Made by a program: the position numbers and the translations under genes. Positions 26,268-33,648 of a stretch of 56,093 nucleotides of DNA are shown here, in pieces. Numbering within the stretch: the first letter of the stretch is position 1; each line of letters begins with the position of its first letter. A model generated the notes under the pieces. The model worked only from the letters and a program-made list of their open reading frames with translations. It was not told the DNA's origin and made no database searches. Source of the DNA: an uncultured Flavobacteriales bacterium (lineage in GTDB: Bacteria; Bacteroidota; Bacteroidia; Flavobacteriales_C; GCA-002722245); assembly GCA_905182585.1 (NCBI GenBank), contig CAJJCC010000027.1:1-56093 (forward strand), read 5' to 3'.

Positions 26268-26957
26268 ATGAAAAAAGCATTAATTGTAGAAGACGAAAAA
26301 CACATTGTTGAACTTTTAAGTATTCACTTAAAAGATTTGAATTTGGACGTTGATACTGCAAATAATGGAAAAGACGGATTAGAGTACGCATTAAGTAATG
26401 ACTATTCAGTTATTTTACTAGATATTATGATGCCCGAAAAAGATGGGATAGAAGTTTGTCGAGAGTTAAGAGGAGCAGGTGTTTTAACACCTATTTTAAT
26501 GCTAACGGCCAAGTCCGAAGAGTTTGATAAGGTTTTGGGCTTAGAAATAGGAGCCGACGATTATTTAACGAAACCTTTTAGCGTAAGAGAGTTAATAGCA
26601 AGAGTTAAGGCATTATTAAGACGTTATGATTCTTATCAAGAACCAAAACCAACTAGTGCTATTATCACAGTAGATGAACTCGAAATTAATTTGGACAAAA
26701 GACAGGTTAAGCTTGATCAGGTTTTGTTGGATCTAACGCCAAAAGAATTTGACTTACTGTATTTATTAGCGAGTAATCCTGGGAAAAGTTACTCAAGAGA
26801 ACAACTGCTAAAAACAGTTTGGGGGTATGATTTTAAAGGATACGAACATACCGTGAACTCTCACGTTAATAGGTTAAGAGGAAAGGTTGAAAAGGATGCC
26901 AATCATCCCGAATTTATAAAAACAGTGTGGGGAATAGGCTACGCATTTAAAGATTAG
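26268..26957 (+). CDS. OmpR/PhoB-family response regulator
   Basis: 229 residues. Receiver domain with V-E-D-E (7-10), phosphoacceptor Asp52 in L-L-D-I-M-M-P, L-T-A-K (about 80) and Lys in T-K-P-F (about 102). A winged-helix DNA-binding domain (about 132-229) follows, with L-T-P-K-E-F-D-L-L and the recognition helix H-T-V-N-S-H-V-N-R-L-R. It is paired with the histidine kinase, the ATG of which comes 1 nt after this stop. The regulated genes are unknown. Confidence 0.95.
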   Translation: MKKALIVEDEKHIVELLSIHLKDLNLDVDTANNGKDGLEYALSNDYSVILLDIMMPEKDGIEVCRELRGAGVLTPILMLTAKSEEFDKVLGLEIGADDYLTKPFSVRELIARVKALLRRYDSYQEPKPTSAIITVDELEINLDKRQVKLDQVLLDLTPKEFDLLYLLASNPGKSYSREQLLKTVWGYDFKGYEHTVNSHVNRLRGKVEKDANHPEFIKTVWGIGYAFKD

Positions 26958-26958
26958 A

Positions 26959-28416
26959 ATGAAGTTATTTAAGTCACTATACTGGAAGATATCAAGCGTT
27001 TTTTTGATTTTAATGGCAATAGTAGGTGCTGTTTACATTTATGTTACGGCAACAGCTGTGAGTGATTTTTTTAAAACAACGAAGCAGGCTTTGAACAGAG
27101 AGGTTGCAGCTGAATTAATAAATGAAGTACCTGTGTTTTTGAATGATTCTTTAAATGAGAGCGCTGTTCAGCATATTATGATGCATCATATGAAGGTAAA
27201 CCCTACCATTGAGGTTTATATTTTGGATGACATGGGGAAAGTTTTAACCTATGATGCTCCACCGGAGAAAATAAAGAAAACGCATGTTTCTCTAGCGCCA
27301 ATTCGAAAGTTTTTAAAACGAGATAAAGACCAGGGTTATATTTTAGGAAATGATCCAAAGGCACCAGATGCATGTAAGGTTTTCTCGGTTGCGCCAGTTT
27401 TAGACGAAGGAGAAATTCAAGGGTATGTTTACGCTATTTTAGCAAGTGAAGAATATGATAGTATTAGCAGTATGCTAATGAGTAATTTTATTTATAAAGT
27501 AGGGATGGAGACGCTTTTAATTACGGTAATTTTCGCAATAATTATAGGTTTAATTTCCATTAAATACTTAACCCGAAATTTTAAAGTAATTGAGGAGGGT
27601 GTGAATCGATTTAGAAAAGGTGATTACCAAAATAAAATTGAATTAAATTCTCAAGGAGAATTCACACATTTAGCAGATTGTTTGAATGAAATGGCAACGA
27701 CCATATCAGGAAATATTGAACAAATCCGATCGATTGAAAAATTGCGAAAAGAGTTGGTAGCTAATGTTTCTCATGATTTGCGAACCCCTATTGCTGTTGC
27801 GCATGGTTATATCGAGACTTTACTCATGAAGAATAATTCGATGAGTGCAGAAGATCGAGAACGATTTTTGAAAATTGTATTAAACAGCACGGAAAACTTG
27901 GAGAAATTAGTAGCTGATTTATTCGAGTTATCTAAGTTAGAATCTGAAAAAGTTGAGTTGAAACTCGATCAAATTAATTTAAGTGAATTAATTAATGACC
28001 TGTCATCAAGGTATAAGTTACTAGCGGAAAAGAAAGATATTGATTTTCGCTTGAATGCATCCGTGATGGGTATTGTTGAAGTTGACGTAGCCTTGTTTGA
28101 AAGAGTTGTTCAAAACTTAGTAGATAACGCAATAAAGTTCACTCCGGATGGCGGAGAAGTTGAAGTTTCTGTTGCTAAAATAGGAACCAAACTTCAATTA
28201 AAAGTAAAAGATACAGGTATAGGAATAGGAGAACAATCGCTTCCGTTTGTTTTTGATCGCTATAAGAAATTAGATTCTGACAAAAAGAATGATACCGGTG
28301 CAGGACTCGGGTTGGCAATCGTAAAAAGAATCCTTGAGTTGCATGAAGTCACAATTAATATTAAATCTGAAAAAGACAAAGGAACTGAGTTTTACTTCGA
28401 TTTAAATATTATCTAA
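26959..28416 (+). CDS. Membrane sensor histidine kinase (HAMP)
   Basis: 485 residues. TM1 (about 11-33), an extracytoplasmic sensor of about 150 residues with a PAS/Cache-like I-E-V-Y-I-L-D-D-M-G-K strand, TM2 (about 184-204), HAMP (about 205-255), HisKA with the H-box V-S-H-D-L-R-T-P (His272), and HATPase with N-box N-L-V-D-N-A-I-K-F, G1 D-T-G-I-G-I-G and G2 G-A-G-L-G-L-A-I-V-K-R-I. It autophosphorylates and should pass phosphate to Asp52 of the upstream regulator. The signal sensed is not deducible. Confidence 0.95.
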   Translation: MKLFKSLYWKISSVFLILMAIVGAVYIYVTATAVSDFFKTTKQALNREVAAELINEVPVFLNDSLNESAVQHIMMHHMKVNPTIEVYILDDMGKVLTYDAPPEKIKKTHVSLAPIRKFLKRDKDQGYILGNDPKAPDACKVFSVAPVLDEGEIQGYVYAILASEEYDSISSMLMSNFIYKVGMETLLITVIFAIIIGLISIKYLTRNFKVIEEGVNRFRKGDYQNKIELNSQGEFTHLADCLNEMATTISGNIEQIRSIEKLRKELVANVSHDLRTPIAVAHGYIETLLMKNNSMSAEDRERFLKIVLNSTENLEKLVADLFELSKLESEKVELKLDQINLSELINDLSSRYKLLAEKKDIDFRLNASVMGIVEVDVALFERVVQNLVDNAIKFTPDGGEVEVSVAKIGTKLQLKVKDTGIGIGEQSLPFVFDRYKKLDSDKKNDTGAGLGLAIVKRILELHEVTINIKSEKDKGTEFYFDLNII

Positions 28417-29171
28417 TCCTTTGGAAAATGTTGTGGAGCGTTAATTCCAAATCATTGTGAAGCAAGGACCAGACTCCTCGATTGATGAGATTTCGTTTAG
28501 ATTTAACACCAATTGAGCTTACGCCAATTCCGTTTTAGAGTTGTTTTTTTTAGTGAATAATACAATCTTAAATGACGACTTACTCCTTAGAAAAACATTA
28601 TAACGGCATTTAATATATTGTTAATTAGGAGATGTTGTTTTATGTTTAGTTCCACTTGTGGTTGTAAGTTTATTAGTAATGGCATAGCCTGTAATTACCG
28701 CCCAATATTTACCAGTTTAGAAAATATTATACAGTTTATAAATTGGGTAGTTTAACTCTTTCAAGGCGATGAACTTCTTTGTTTAGTAACTTAAGTGTAG
28801 CAACTAGTAGCGTTCAGCTGAAATATAATTATTATATGCTATAAACGCAATGCTATTACTAATAGCCAGCCTATTTTGGTCGTGAAATTGTAGTTTGTTT
28901 ATTGGGTATGCACTTGTAAAAAGAGGTTTCTTGAACTGGCTATGTTTTTTAGTTAAGAATCCTCTGGGAATATTTTTATTTCGGATTTGACACCGTCTTT
29001 AAAGATTGTTATTATGCCAAATTTCTTGGTGTAATAACAATCTATTTAAAGAATATTCAGTTTCTATTTGAGCTAAAATTTCTGATTGTCCTTGAGTATG
29101 AAATGTTAATTTGTATGCCAATTAACACAAGAAATAAAAATTAAAAAAAAGAATAGTATAAGAATTATGGC
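28417..29171. other. Gene-free stretch with several dyads
   Basis: Just under 800 nt lie between the histidine kinase and the 3' end of the imelysin gene, and no ORF in either strand looks real. The left half shows nothing. The right half holds an imperfect 11-bp stem (28922-28932 with 28955-28965, one mismatch) enclosing one arm of an 8-nt inverted pair (28862-28869 and 28936-28943), and a strong stem at 28996-29050. A decayed gene or element, or an unrecognised structured RNA, are both possible. Confidence 0.6.
28996..29050. repeat. Extended inverted repeat (hairpin)
   Basis: Perfect 12-nt arms 29003-29014 (AGATTGTTATTA) and 29032-29043, an inner CCAA/TTGG pairing, and an outer CTTTAA/TTAAAG extension across a 2-nt bulge. 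No T-run follows in either direction, so it is not a plain terminator. Confidence 0.7.
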
Positions 29172-29218
29172 AATTAACTTCATTGTGATTTATTATTCTA
29201 ATCACAATGAAGTTAATT
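29172..29218 (-). terminator. Perfect 19-bp inverted repeat at the 3' end of the imelysin gene
   Basis: Arms 29172-29190 and 29200-29218 are exact reverse complements around a 9-nt loop. The right arm includes part of the imelysin stop codon. It is very A/T-rich and lacks an immediate T-run on the minus strand, so it may act as a 3'-end stabiliser as much as a terminator. Confidence 0.6.
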
Positions 29219-30311
29219 AATCACCATCATTATCAATATAAGTAATTTGAACACCCACAGCATTCGTCATATCTACCTTTAAATAAGCAACGAGCTCTTT
29301 TATTTTAATATAAATTTCATCGGTAGTATTTGTTTGATTTGCTATGGCGTCATTCATTGATCCGGAAAGTAAACCACATTTTGTTTGTAACGAGGTAAAC
29401 ACACCTAAGATTAATTCATTTAAATCTTTTCCATCTCTCTCGGTTCCCAACTCGTTTAAGTAATCATCAAAACCAACTCCGTCAGTTCCAAATTGATTTT
29501 TACCTTTGTAAGTGTTCTCAAGGTTTGTTAAATGTGCTTTAAATAATTCAAGGCTGTAATTACTAAATAATGCTTCGCTTTGATTTGGTTTTGGAGTCCC
29601 TAGCTCAAATTTACCAGCAGGATAACCTAATTGACCATTTTTTAAAATTTCCACATCTTGGATATATCCATTTACAAAATCAGAAAACCCTGATCCATTA
29701 GCTTTTTTGTTATCATCTTTAAAAGAAGTGCTGTAGTCATCGTCTGATGTATTCCAGAAGTCAAACGCAGCCATTGATTTTGTAGACATTAAATCAATGT
29801 TTTTTTGAACAAAATTATTTGCCTCACCTGATAATCTGTTAATGATTTCACTTTCGGTACCTTGAAATAAAATATAGTCTAAAGCAGGAAAACCAATTGC
29901 ATCAGCATAAGAAGCGGATTCTAAATTGAAATCTGTGACGGTGAAGGTGGAATTAACATTCCCAGTATCTGTTGGGTATGTATTGAATACGTTTCTAAGC
30001 GTAGTAATATTCGTGTTTCCAAAATTAACAAAGGAACAGCTTTGCCAATCTGAGTAAGCAGTTTTAAAACTATTTTGAAGCTTTGTTAAGTTCGTAGCAT
30101 CTGGAGAACCGTTAAATTCGTTAAAGTCATTTTTCATGACTGTAATAGAACTATTTAATTCAGAATACTGCGGAGTGATTATATTATCACCAACATTTGT
30201 TAAAATAGTTGAGACATCAAAATTGTCTTTATTTTTATTCTTTGTTTTATCATTACAGCTCCACAAAAGTGAAGCTGTAATGATAATTGATAATATATTT
30301 TTAAATCTCAT
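29217..30311 (-). CDS. Imelysin-family (peptidase M75-like) lipoprotein
   Basis: 364 residues from the ATG at 30311. The frame extends 12 codons upstream, but M-R-F-K-N-I-L-S-I-I-I-T-A-S-L-L-W-S-C is a lipoprotein signal starting there, with the lipobox Cys at about 18. The family motif G-F-P-A-L-D-Y-I-L-F (GxxxxDxxLF) lies near 140 and D-W-Q-S-C near 86. Imelysin proteins (insulin-cleaving membrane protease, IrpA, EfeO M75 domain) belong to iron-regulated uptake systems; peptidase activity is doubtful for many. It follows DUF4856 by 16 nt, a pairing well known in Bacteroidota and usually linked to iron. Confidence 0.9.
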   Translation of the reverse strand: MRFKNILSIIITASLLWSCNDKTKNKNKDNFDVSTILTNVGDNIITPQYSELNSSITVMKNDFNEFNGSPDATNLTKLQNSFKTAYSDWQSCSFVNFGNTNITTLRNVFNTYPTDTGNVNSTFTVTDFNLESASYADAIGFPALDYILFQGTESEIINRLSGEANNFVQKNIDLMSTKSMAAFDFWNTSDDDYSTSFKDDNKKANGSGFSDFVNGYIQDVEILKNGQLGYPAGKFELGTPKPNQSEALFSNYSLELFKAHLTNLENTYKGKNQFGTDGVGFDDYLNELGTERDGKDLNELILGVFTSLQTKCGLLSGSMNDAIANQTNTTDEIYIKIKELVAYLKVDMTNAVGVQITYIDNDGD

Positions 30312-30327
30312 AAAATTTGTATTCTTA

Positions 30328-31410
30328 CTATAAGTTACCTTTTTCACTCTCCAATCCAGCAGCAGTAGCTAAAATATTTCTTGCATTTTCAATTTGAGTA
30401 GGAGTGATGCTCCAGAAGTTACCCCCTAGTGCAACTAAAATTTCATCAACTTTAGCCCCATCAATTGAAGCATCTACATTATATTTTAAAGCTTTAATAA
30501 ATGCATAAGCCTCTGATAAGACATGACATCTATCTGCATCATCATTAAACTTAGCATCAGCATCATTTAAATAATGAATTGCAGTAGCAGCTGAAATCTT
30601 TTCCCATTGGATTTTAATCTCAGCAACTGCATCGTTTTGGGCACTTTTATCTTTATTAGAAATAGCAGCTCTTCCTTTTATGAAAGCATCCATGATTACA
30701 TTTGTACCTGCAACAGCATCTCTATTATTAGAATATTTCGCCCAAAAACTAACACCCTCTGTATTTGTTGGGAAATCTATTGGAGCTCCAAAATATCCAA
30801 AACCTTCATCAAAATGGTGCTCTTTAGCAGTTCCTTTACCTTCGGTAACTGTTGTGTTATCAACGGCATCTCCAATTTTATCATCCGATAAATAAGATGA
30901 AGTAGCTGAGTAGTAAAAACAAGATCCCATGACTCCTTTATCAATTAATTGAGCGTACTCCATTCCGTTTGCATCAACTAATATTGTTCTTCCATCTCCA
31001 GTAACTAATCCAGCTTGACCATCTGTTCCACCTGCTTGTCCTGCGTATTTAGCGATAGAATCAAAAAGGCTAACATAAAGTTCTGCTTCTACAGAGTATG
31101 TTTTATTTTGTAATTGCTTAGTCGAAGCATTTAAGTCAGCGTTTGCAAAAGGAGTGTTTGAGTTTCCAAACATGTTCTTCATGCTTTGAGCATCTAAAGA
31201 AGCGTTTTCTACGTGACCTGTTTTAATATAACTAGTCAATTCTTTCAACATATCTAATCTATTTGTTTGACCAGAATAGCTTACGTTTTCAAAATTGTAG
31301 GTAGAAGGAACCTTGTATCCTTCAGCTACGTTTTTGTTTTCGTTTTCGTCTTTGTCTCCACAACTTGCTAATAAAGCAATTGAAAGTACAGGTAGAATTA
31401 ATTTTCTCAT
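30328..31410 (-). CDS. DUF4856 lipoprotein
   Basis: 360 residues with a clear lipoprotein signal (M-R-K-L-I-L-P-V-L-S-I-A-L-L-A-S-C, Cys17). The Y-x-V-P-x-T-Y-x-F start, the G-R-T-I-L-V-D-A-N-G-M-E-Y-A-Q block (about 143-157), H-F-D-E-G-F-G-Y-F-G (about 197) and an A-Y-A-F-I-K-A-L-K-Y pattern near 305 are the family signature. DUF4856 is related to imelysin partners and, with imelysin, is thought to act in iron acquisition at the outer membrane. It heads the two-gene unit and has a good promoter with an overlapping dyad. Confidence 0.88.
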   Translation of the reverse strand: MRKLILPVLSIALLASCGDKDENENKNVAEGYKVPSTYNFENVSYSGQTNRLDMLKELTSYIKTGHVENASLDAQSMKNMFGNSNTPFANADLNASTKQLQNKTYSVEAELYVSLFDSIAKYAGQAGGTDGQAGLVTGDGRTILVDANGMEYAQLIDKGVMGSCFYYSATSSYLSDDKIGDAVDNTTVTEGKGTAKEHHFDEGFGYFGAPIDFPTNTEGVSFWAKYSNNRDAVAGTNVIMDAFIKGRAAISNKDKSAQNDAVAEIKIQWEKISAATAIHYLNDADAKFNDDADRCHVLSEAYAFIKALKYNVDASIDGAKVDEILVALGGNFWSITPTQIENARNILATAAGLESEKGNL

Positions 31411-31429
31411 TGTTGTTTAGTTTATGGTG

Positions 31430-31460
31430 CAAAGCTAATTTAGAAGAAATGGATTCCCAA
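31430..31460 (-). promoter_or_regulatory. Promoter of the DUF4856-imelysin unit
   Basis: On the minus strand: TTG (complement of 31458-31460), 20-nt spacer, TAGCTTTG (complement of 31430-31437), then 19 nt to the ATG. Matches TTG-N17..23-TAnnTTTG. Confidence 0.65.
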
Positions 31461-31478
31461 TACCATAAACTTGGTATT
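31459..31478. promoter_or_regulatory. Operator-like dyad overlapping the -33 element
   Basis: Perfect 7-nt inverted arms AATACCA / TGGTATT (31459-31465, 31472-31478) with a 6-nt spacer. The position over the -33 TTG is what a repressor site would occupy. The regulator is unknown; iron control is an inference from the genes. Confidence 0.4.
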
Positions 31479-31793
31479 TTGGAATTTGGCAACTAATTAA
31501 CTGTTTAAGAGTTTTTAACTTACTATGATAAAATAATTCAATTTTTAAGAATGATCAGTTTGCTTACTTTTTATTGTTGTGCAAGAAATTATTAGAAATG
31601 GCGTGACCATTAAAGCAAAATAAGTTAGCCTTTCGTCTCTAGTTTTAATTGTCTGCTCATCTACGAAGAAGTAGTGTGATTTTCCAAAGTAAATACAATA
31701 AAACAATTTGTAAATTATTGAAATGAATCTTGTGATGTGATGGGGCTATCTTAATATAAGGTGTTAAGTAGTAAGAATTAAGTAATATTGATT

Positions 31794-32747
31794 TCAAATC
31801 TTCGGTTCAAAATAACTTGAGGTTAAAATTTCAAATTTAATCCGCTCTGGTTTTTGCAGAGGTACATCCCATTCCCCATTATATTTAATTTTCACAGGCA
31901 GGTATTCATTAAATTCATATTTTAACTCGATATACATTTTAATATCAAAAGAGAAAAGCGATGTAGCATCTTTTAAGGCATAGCTTCGAGCAATTATCTT
32001 CATTGTTCTTCGGTCATAAAAGGTTGTTACATTTTGAATTACAACCTTGTTCTCTTTCACATTGGCTTTCTTTTTACAGGAGAATTTATAACAAGGAATT
32101 GAATCTTTGAAAAATGTTTTATCCAATTTAAAATCATAAAACTGCACCATTTTTCCTTCATAAATATTCAGTTTTTTTCCAATTAACGGAACTCCATCAA
32201 CGCCTGTTCCGGGAGAAAACATAAAGGTTTTAAGTTTCTCGTAATATTTTTCTTTTTTTGTTCTATCGTCTGGTTTTTGTTGAGAGTAATTGGTTTTAAC
32301 GGCATTATCAACATCAAATTTTCCCTTTTCAAAAAAGACTTTATCAAACATTTCGCCTGTAAAGTATTTGTGCTGCCCGTTTTTCTTGTAAAACTTCCCA
32401 TCGGTAGTTTCATTGTCAATTTGAATACAACCTAATTTACCATCACTTATATGAGTTGCCGTCCGTTTTAGATGTGCAATTTGATCCCATGTTTTATTAA
32501 AAATTGTAACCGAGTTCCTGGATTGATGAGGATACATTTTTAGATTTTTAAAAGCCCGATGAAAACTAGTGTCTTCTTTCGTCATTCTAATAAAGTCTTG
32601 AGCATCAAAATCACGTTTAACTTTAAGCGCTATTGTGTCAATATAGGTGGTGTCAAATAGCGATTGAGCTAAACTGGAATGATTCCAAATTAGACAAAAG
32701 GTTAAAACTATATTTGTTTTAACAAATATGTTTCTTATTTTATTCAT
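31794..32747 (-). CDS. Secreted protein of unknown function
   Basis: 317 residues. A signal peptide (hydrophobic about 12-27, ending S-L-A-Q) leads into a soluble domain rich in aromatic and Lys residues, with no further hydrophobic segment. The region from about 40 (D-A-Q-D-F-I-R-M-T-K-E-D-T-S-F-H-x-A-F-K-N-L) through H-K-Y-F-T-G-E-M to F-Y-D-R-R-T-M-K-I-I-A-R looks like a widespread family of Bacteroidota periplasmic proteins of unknown role; I cannot name it. It is divergent from the CDGSH gene and has an exact TAnnTTTG element 4 nt before its ATG. Confidence 0.75.
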   Translation of the reverse strand: MNKIRNIFVKTNIVLTFCLIWNHSSLAQSLFDTTYIDTIALKVKRDFDAQDFIRMTKEDTSFHRAFKNLKMYPHQSRNSVTIFNKTWDQIAHLKRTATHISDGKLGCIQIDNETTDGKFYKKNGQHKYFTGEMFDKVFFEKGKFDVDNAVKTNYSQQKPDDRTKKEKYYEKLKTFMFSPGTGVDGVPLIGKKLNIYEGKMVQFYDFKLDKTFFKDSIPCYKFSCKKKANVKENKVVIQNVTTFYDRRTMKIIARSYALKDATSLFSFDIKMYIELKYEFNEYLPVKIKYNGEWDVPLQKPERIKFEILTSSYFEPKI

Positions 32748-32751
32748 AAAC

Positions 32752-32759
32752 CAAAGTTA
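32752..32759 (-). promoter_or_regulatory. -7 element TAACTTTG 4 nt before a start codon
   Basis: Exact TAnnTTTG on the minus strand, followed by gttt and the ATG at 32747. No -33 TTG at the expected distance. Confidence 0.5.
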
Positions 32760-32779
32760 AACTATAAATTAAAATAAAT

Positions 32780-33016
32780 ATGTCTAAACCAGAAGTACCT
32801 CAGAAAGCACCTTATGTATTAGAAGTTGAACCGGGCAAGTATGCTTGGTGTACTTGCGGGAAAAGTATAAATCAACCTTATTGTGATGGAGCGCATTCAG
32901 GAACAGATTTTAGACCAAATATTGAAACAGTTACCGAAAAGAAAATTATTGCATGGTGTGGTTGTAAAAACTCAGCAAACGGAAGTTTTTGTGATGGAGC
33001 GCATGCTAAAATGTAG
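32780..33016 (+). CDS. Tandem CDGSH iron-sulfur domain protein
   Basis: 78 residues holding two CDGSH motifs: C-T-C-G-K-S-I-N-Q-P-Y-C-D-G-A-H (about 23-38), which fits the consensus CxCxx(S/T)x3PxCDG(S/A/T)H exactly, and C-G-C-K-N-S-A-N-G-S-F-C-D-G-A-H (about 59-74), where the Pro is Ser. Each three-Cys one-His site should hold a [2Fe-2S] cluster. The monomer resembles the MiNT/CISD3 type, where both clusters lie in one chain. Its role in redox or cluster transfer is a family inference. A terminator follows. Confidence 0.93.
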   Translation: MSKPEVPQKAPYVLEVEPGKYAWCTCGKSINQPYCDGAHSGTDFRPNIETVTEKKIIAWCGCKNSANGSFCDGAHAKM

Positions 33017-33041
33017 TTAAGAGCATATATTATATATATTT

Positions 33042-33073
33042 AAAGGGCGGATGTTAATTCGCCCTTTTTTTTT
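33042..33073 (+). terminator. Intrinsic terminator after the CDGSH gene
   Basis: AAAGGGCG (33042-33049) / CGCCCTTT (33060-33067) with a 10-nt loop and a long T-run. The opposing small lipoprotein gene ends just beyond it. Confidence 0.9.
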
Positions 33074-33075
33074 GA

Positions 33076-33351
33076 TTACGGATTCGTTTCTGCTTGATCT
33101 TCTTCCTTATAATTCTCACAACTAACTCTATGGCCACATCCTAAATCATAAGCCTTTGCTTTAGCACGTTGTTCCATATTATAAACACCTCCACCACAAT
33201 TATTTTCCGCCCAAACTAAATTGTTGTTTTGATCAAGTATTTCACATTTTTTGCAGCTTTTCGGAGTTATCATTTCTCTTGCAATATATCCACATGAAGT
33301 AAATGTGATGATAATTACACTTAGCACTAACTTAGTAATTGAGTTTAACAT
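33076..33351 (-). CDS. Small Cys-rich lipoprotein
   Basis: 91 residues. Signal peptide with lipobox F-T-S-C (Cys20), then a short domain with C-x-x-C (S-C-K-K-C, about 34-37) and three more Cys (E-N-N-C-G-G-G near 52, L-G-C-G-H-R-V-S-C near 72-78). The paired Cys could form disulfides or bind metal. No family recognised. It is convergent with the CDGSH gene and divergent from the trp promoter. Confidence 0.7.
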   Translation of the reverse strand: MLNSITKLVLSVIIITFTSCGYIAREMITPKSCKKCEILDQNNNLVWAENNCGGGVYNMEQRAKAKAYDLGCGHRVSCENYKEEDQAETNP

Positions 33352-33451
33352 GTATTACTTTTAACTATATACTGAGCTAATTTAAATAGGTTGCTGTTAT
33401 TCTCCAAATGTAAAATGATGGTGTTTATCCTATTTTTTACACCAATCTATT

Positions 33452-33481
33452 TTGCCAACTAATCCTTCCTCAGTATATTTG
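33452..33481 (+). promoter_or_regulatory. trp operon promoter
   Basis: TTG at 33452-33454, a 19-nt spacer and TATATTTG at 33474-33481: a complete match to the Bacteroidota promoter consensus. The leader-peptide ATG comes 4 nt later, so the transcript probably begins at or within a few nucleotides of the leader start codon. Confidence 0.8.
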
Positions 33482-33485
33482 TAGC

Positions 33486-33530
33486 ATGATGTTGACAAAT
33501 AATAATTCTTGGTGGTGGCACGCTCTTTAA
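33486..33530 (+). CDS. trpL: trp operon leader peptide (three consecutive Trp codons)
   Basis: 14 residues, MMLTNNNSWWWHAL, with TGG-TGG-TGG at 33510-33518 and stop TAA at 33528. Either of two adjacent ATG codons could start it. It lies between a consensus promoter and an intrinsic terminator upstream of trpE, the layout of a ribosome-mediated attenuator. Three tandem Trp in 14 codons is very unlikely by chance. Stalling on these codons when Trp-tRNA is short should let trpE-A transcription continue. Confidence 0.88.
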   Translation: MMLTNNNSWWWHAL

Positions 33531-33531
33531 T

Positions 33532-33597
33532 AAAAGGCAGTGAACCGGTTGGTATTATACAAATAATATAAAAGCTTGCAGGTCACTGTAAGCTTTT
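33532..33597 (+). promoter_or_regulatory. trp attenuator: antiterminator pairing
   Basis: CAGTGA (33538-33543) can pair with TCACTG (33583-33588), continued by CC/GG (33545-33546 with 33581-33582) across one bulged A and by AAAAG/CTTTT (33532-33536 with 33593-33597). A TATTAT/ATAATA hairpin (33553-33558, 33563-33568) closes the loop. This uses the bases of the terminator stem, so the two are mutually exclusive. A ribosome stopped on the Trp codons leaves 33538-33546 free; one that reaches the stop codon covers them. Confidence 0.7.
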
Positions 33598-33603
33598 TTT
33601 TTT
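33570..33603 (+). terminator. trp attenuator: intrinsic terminator
   Basis: 12-bp stem (33570-33581 with 33586-33597, one G-T pair) with loop GTCA and a run of T to 33603. It stands 45 nt before the trpE start codon, where a simple operon would have no terminator. Confidence 0.88.
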
Positions 33604-33648
33604 GATTGTCACTTTAGTTGATTTAGAATCAACTACAAATTATTAAAA

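Larger units (their letters stand above)
31411..31793. other. Intergenic stretch upstream of DUF4856
   Basis: The first 70 nt hold the DUF4856 promoter and dyad. The remaining 310 nt, reaching the 3' end of the next minus-strand gene, show no ORF, no strong hairpin and no recognisable RNA. Confidence 0.6.

Noticed and set aside
33486-33530. Possibility that the Trp-rich ORF is a chance reading
   Set aside because: Three tandem TGG codons in 14, the consensus promoter before it, and the terminator/antiterminator pair before trpE together make chance unlikely; kept as a leader peptide.
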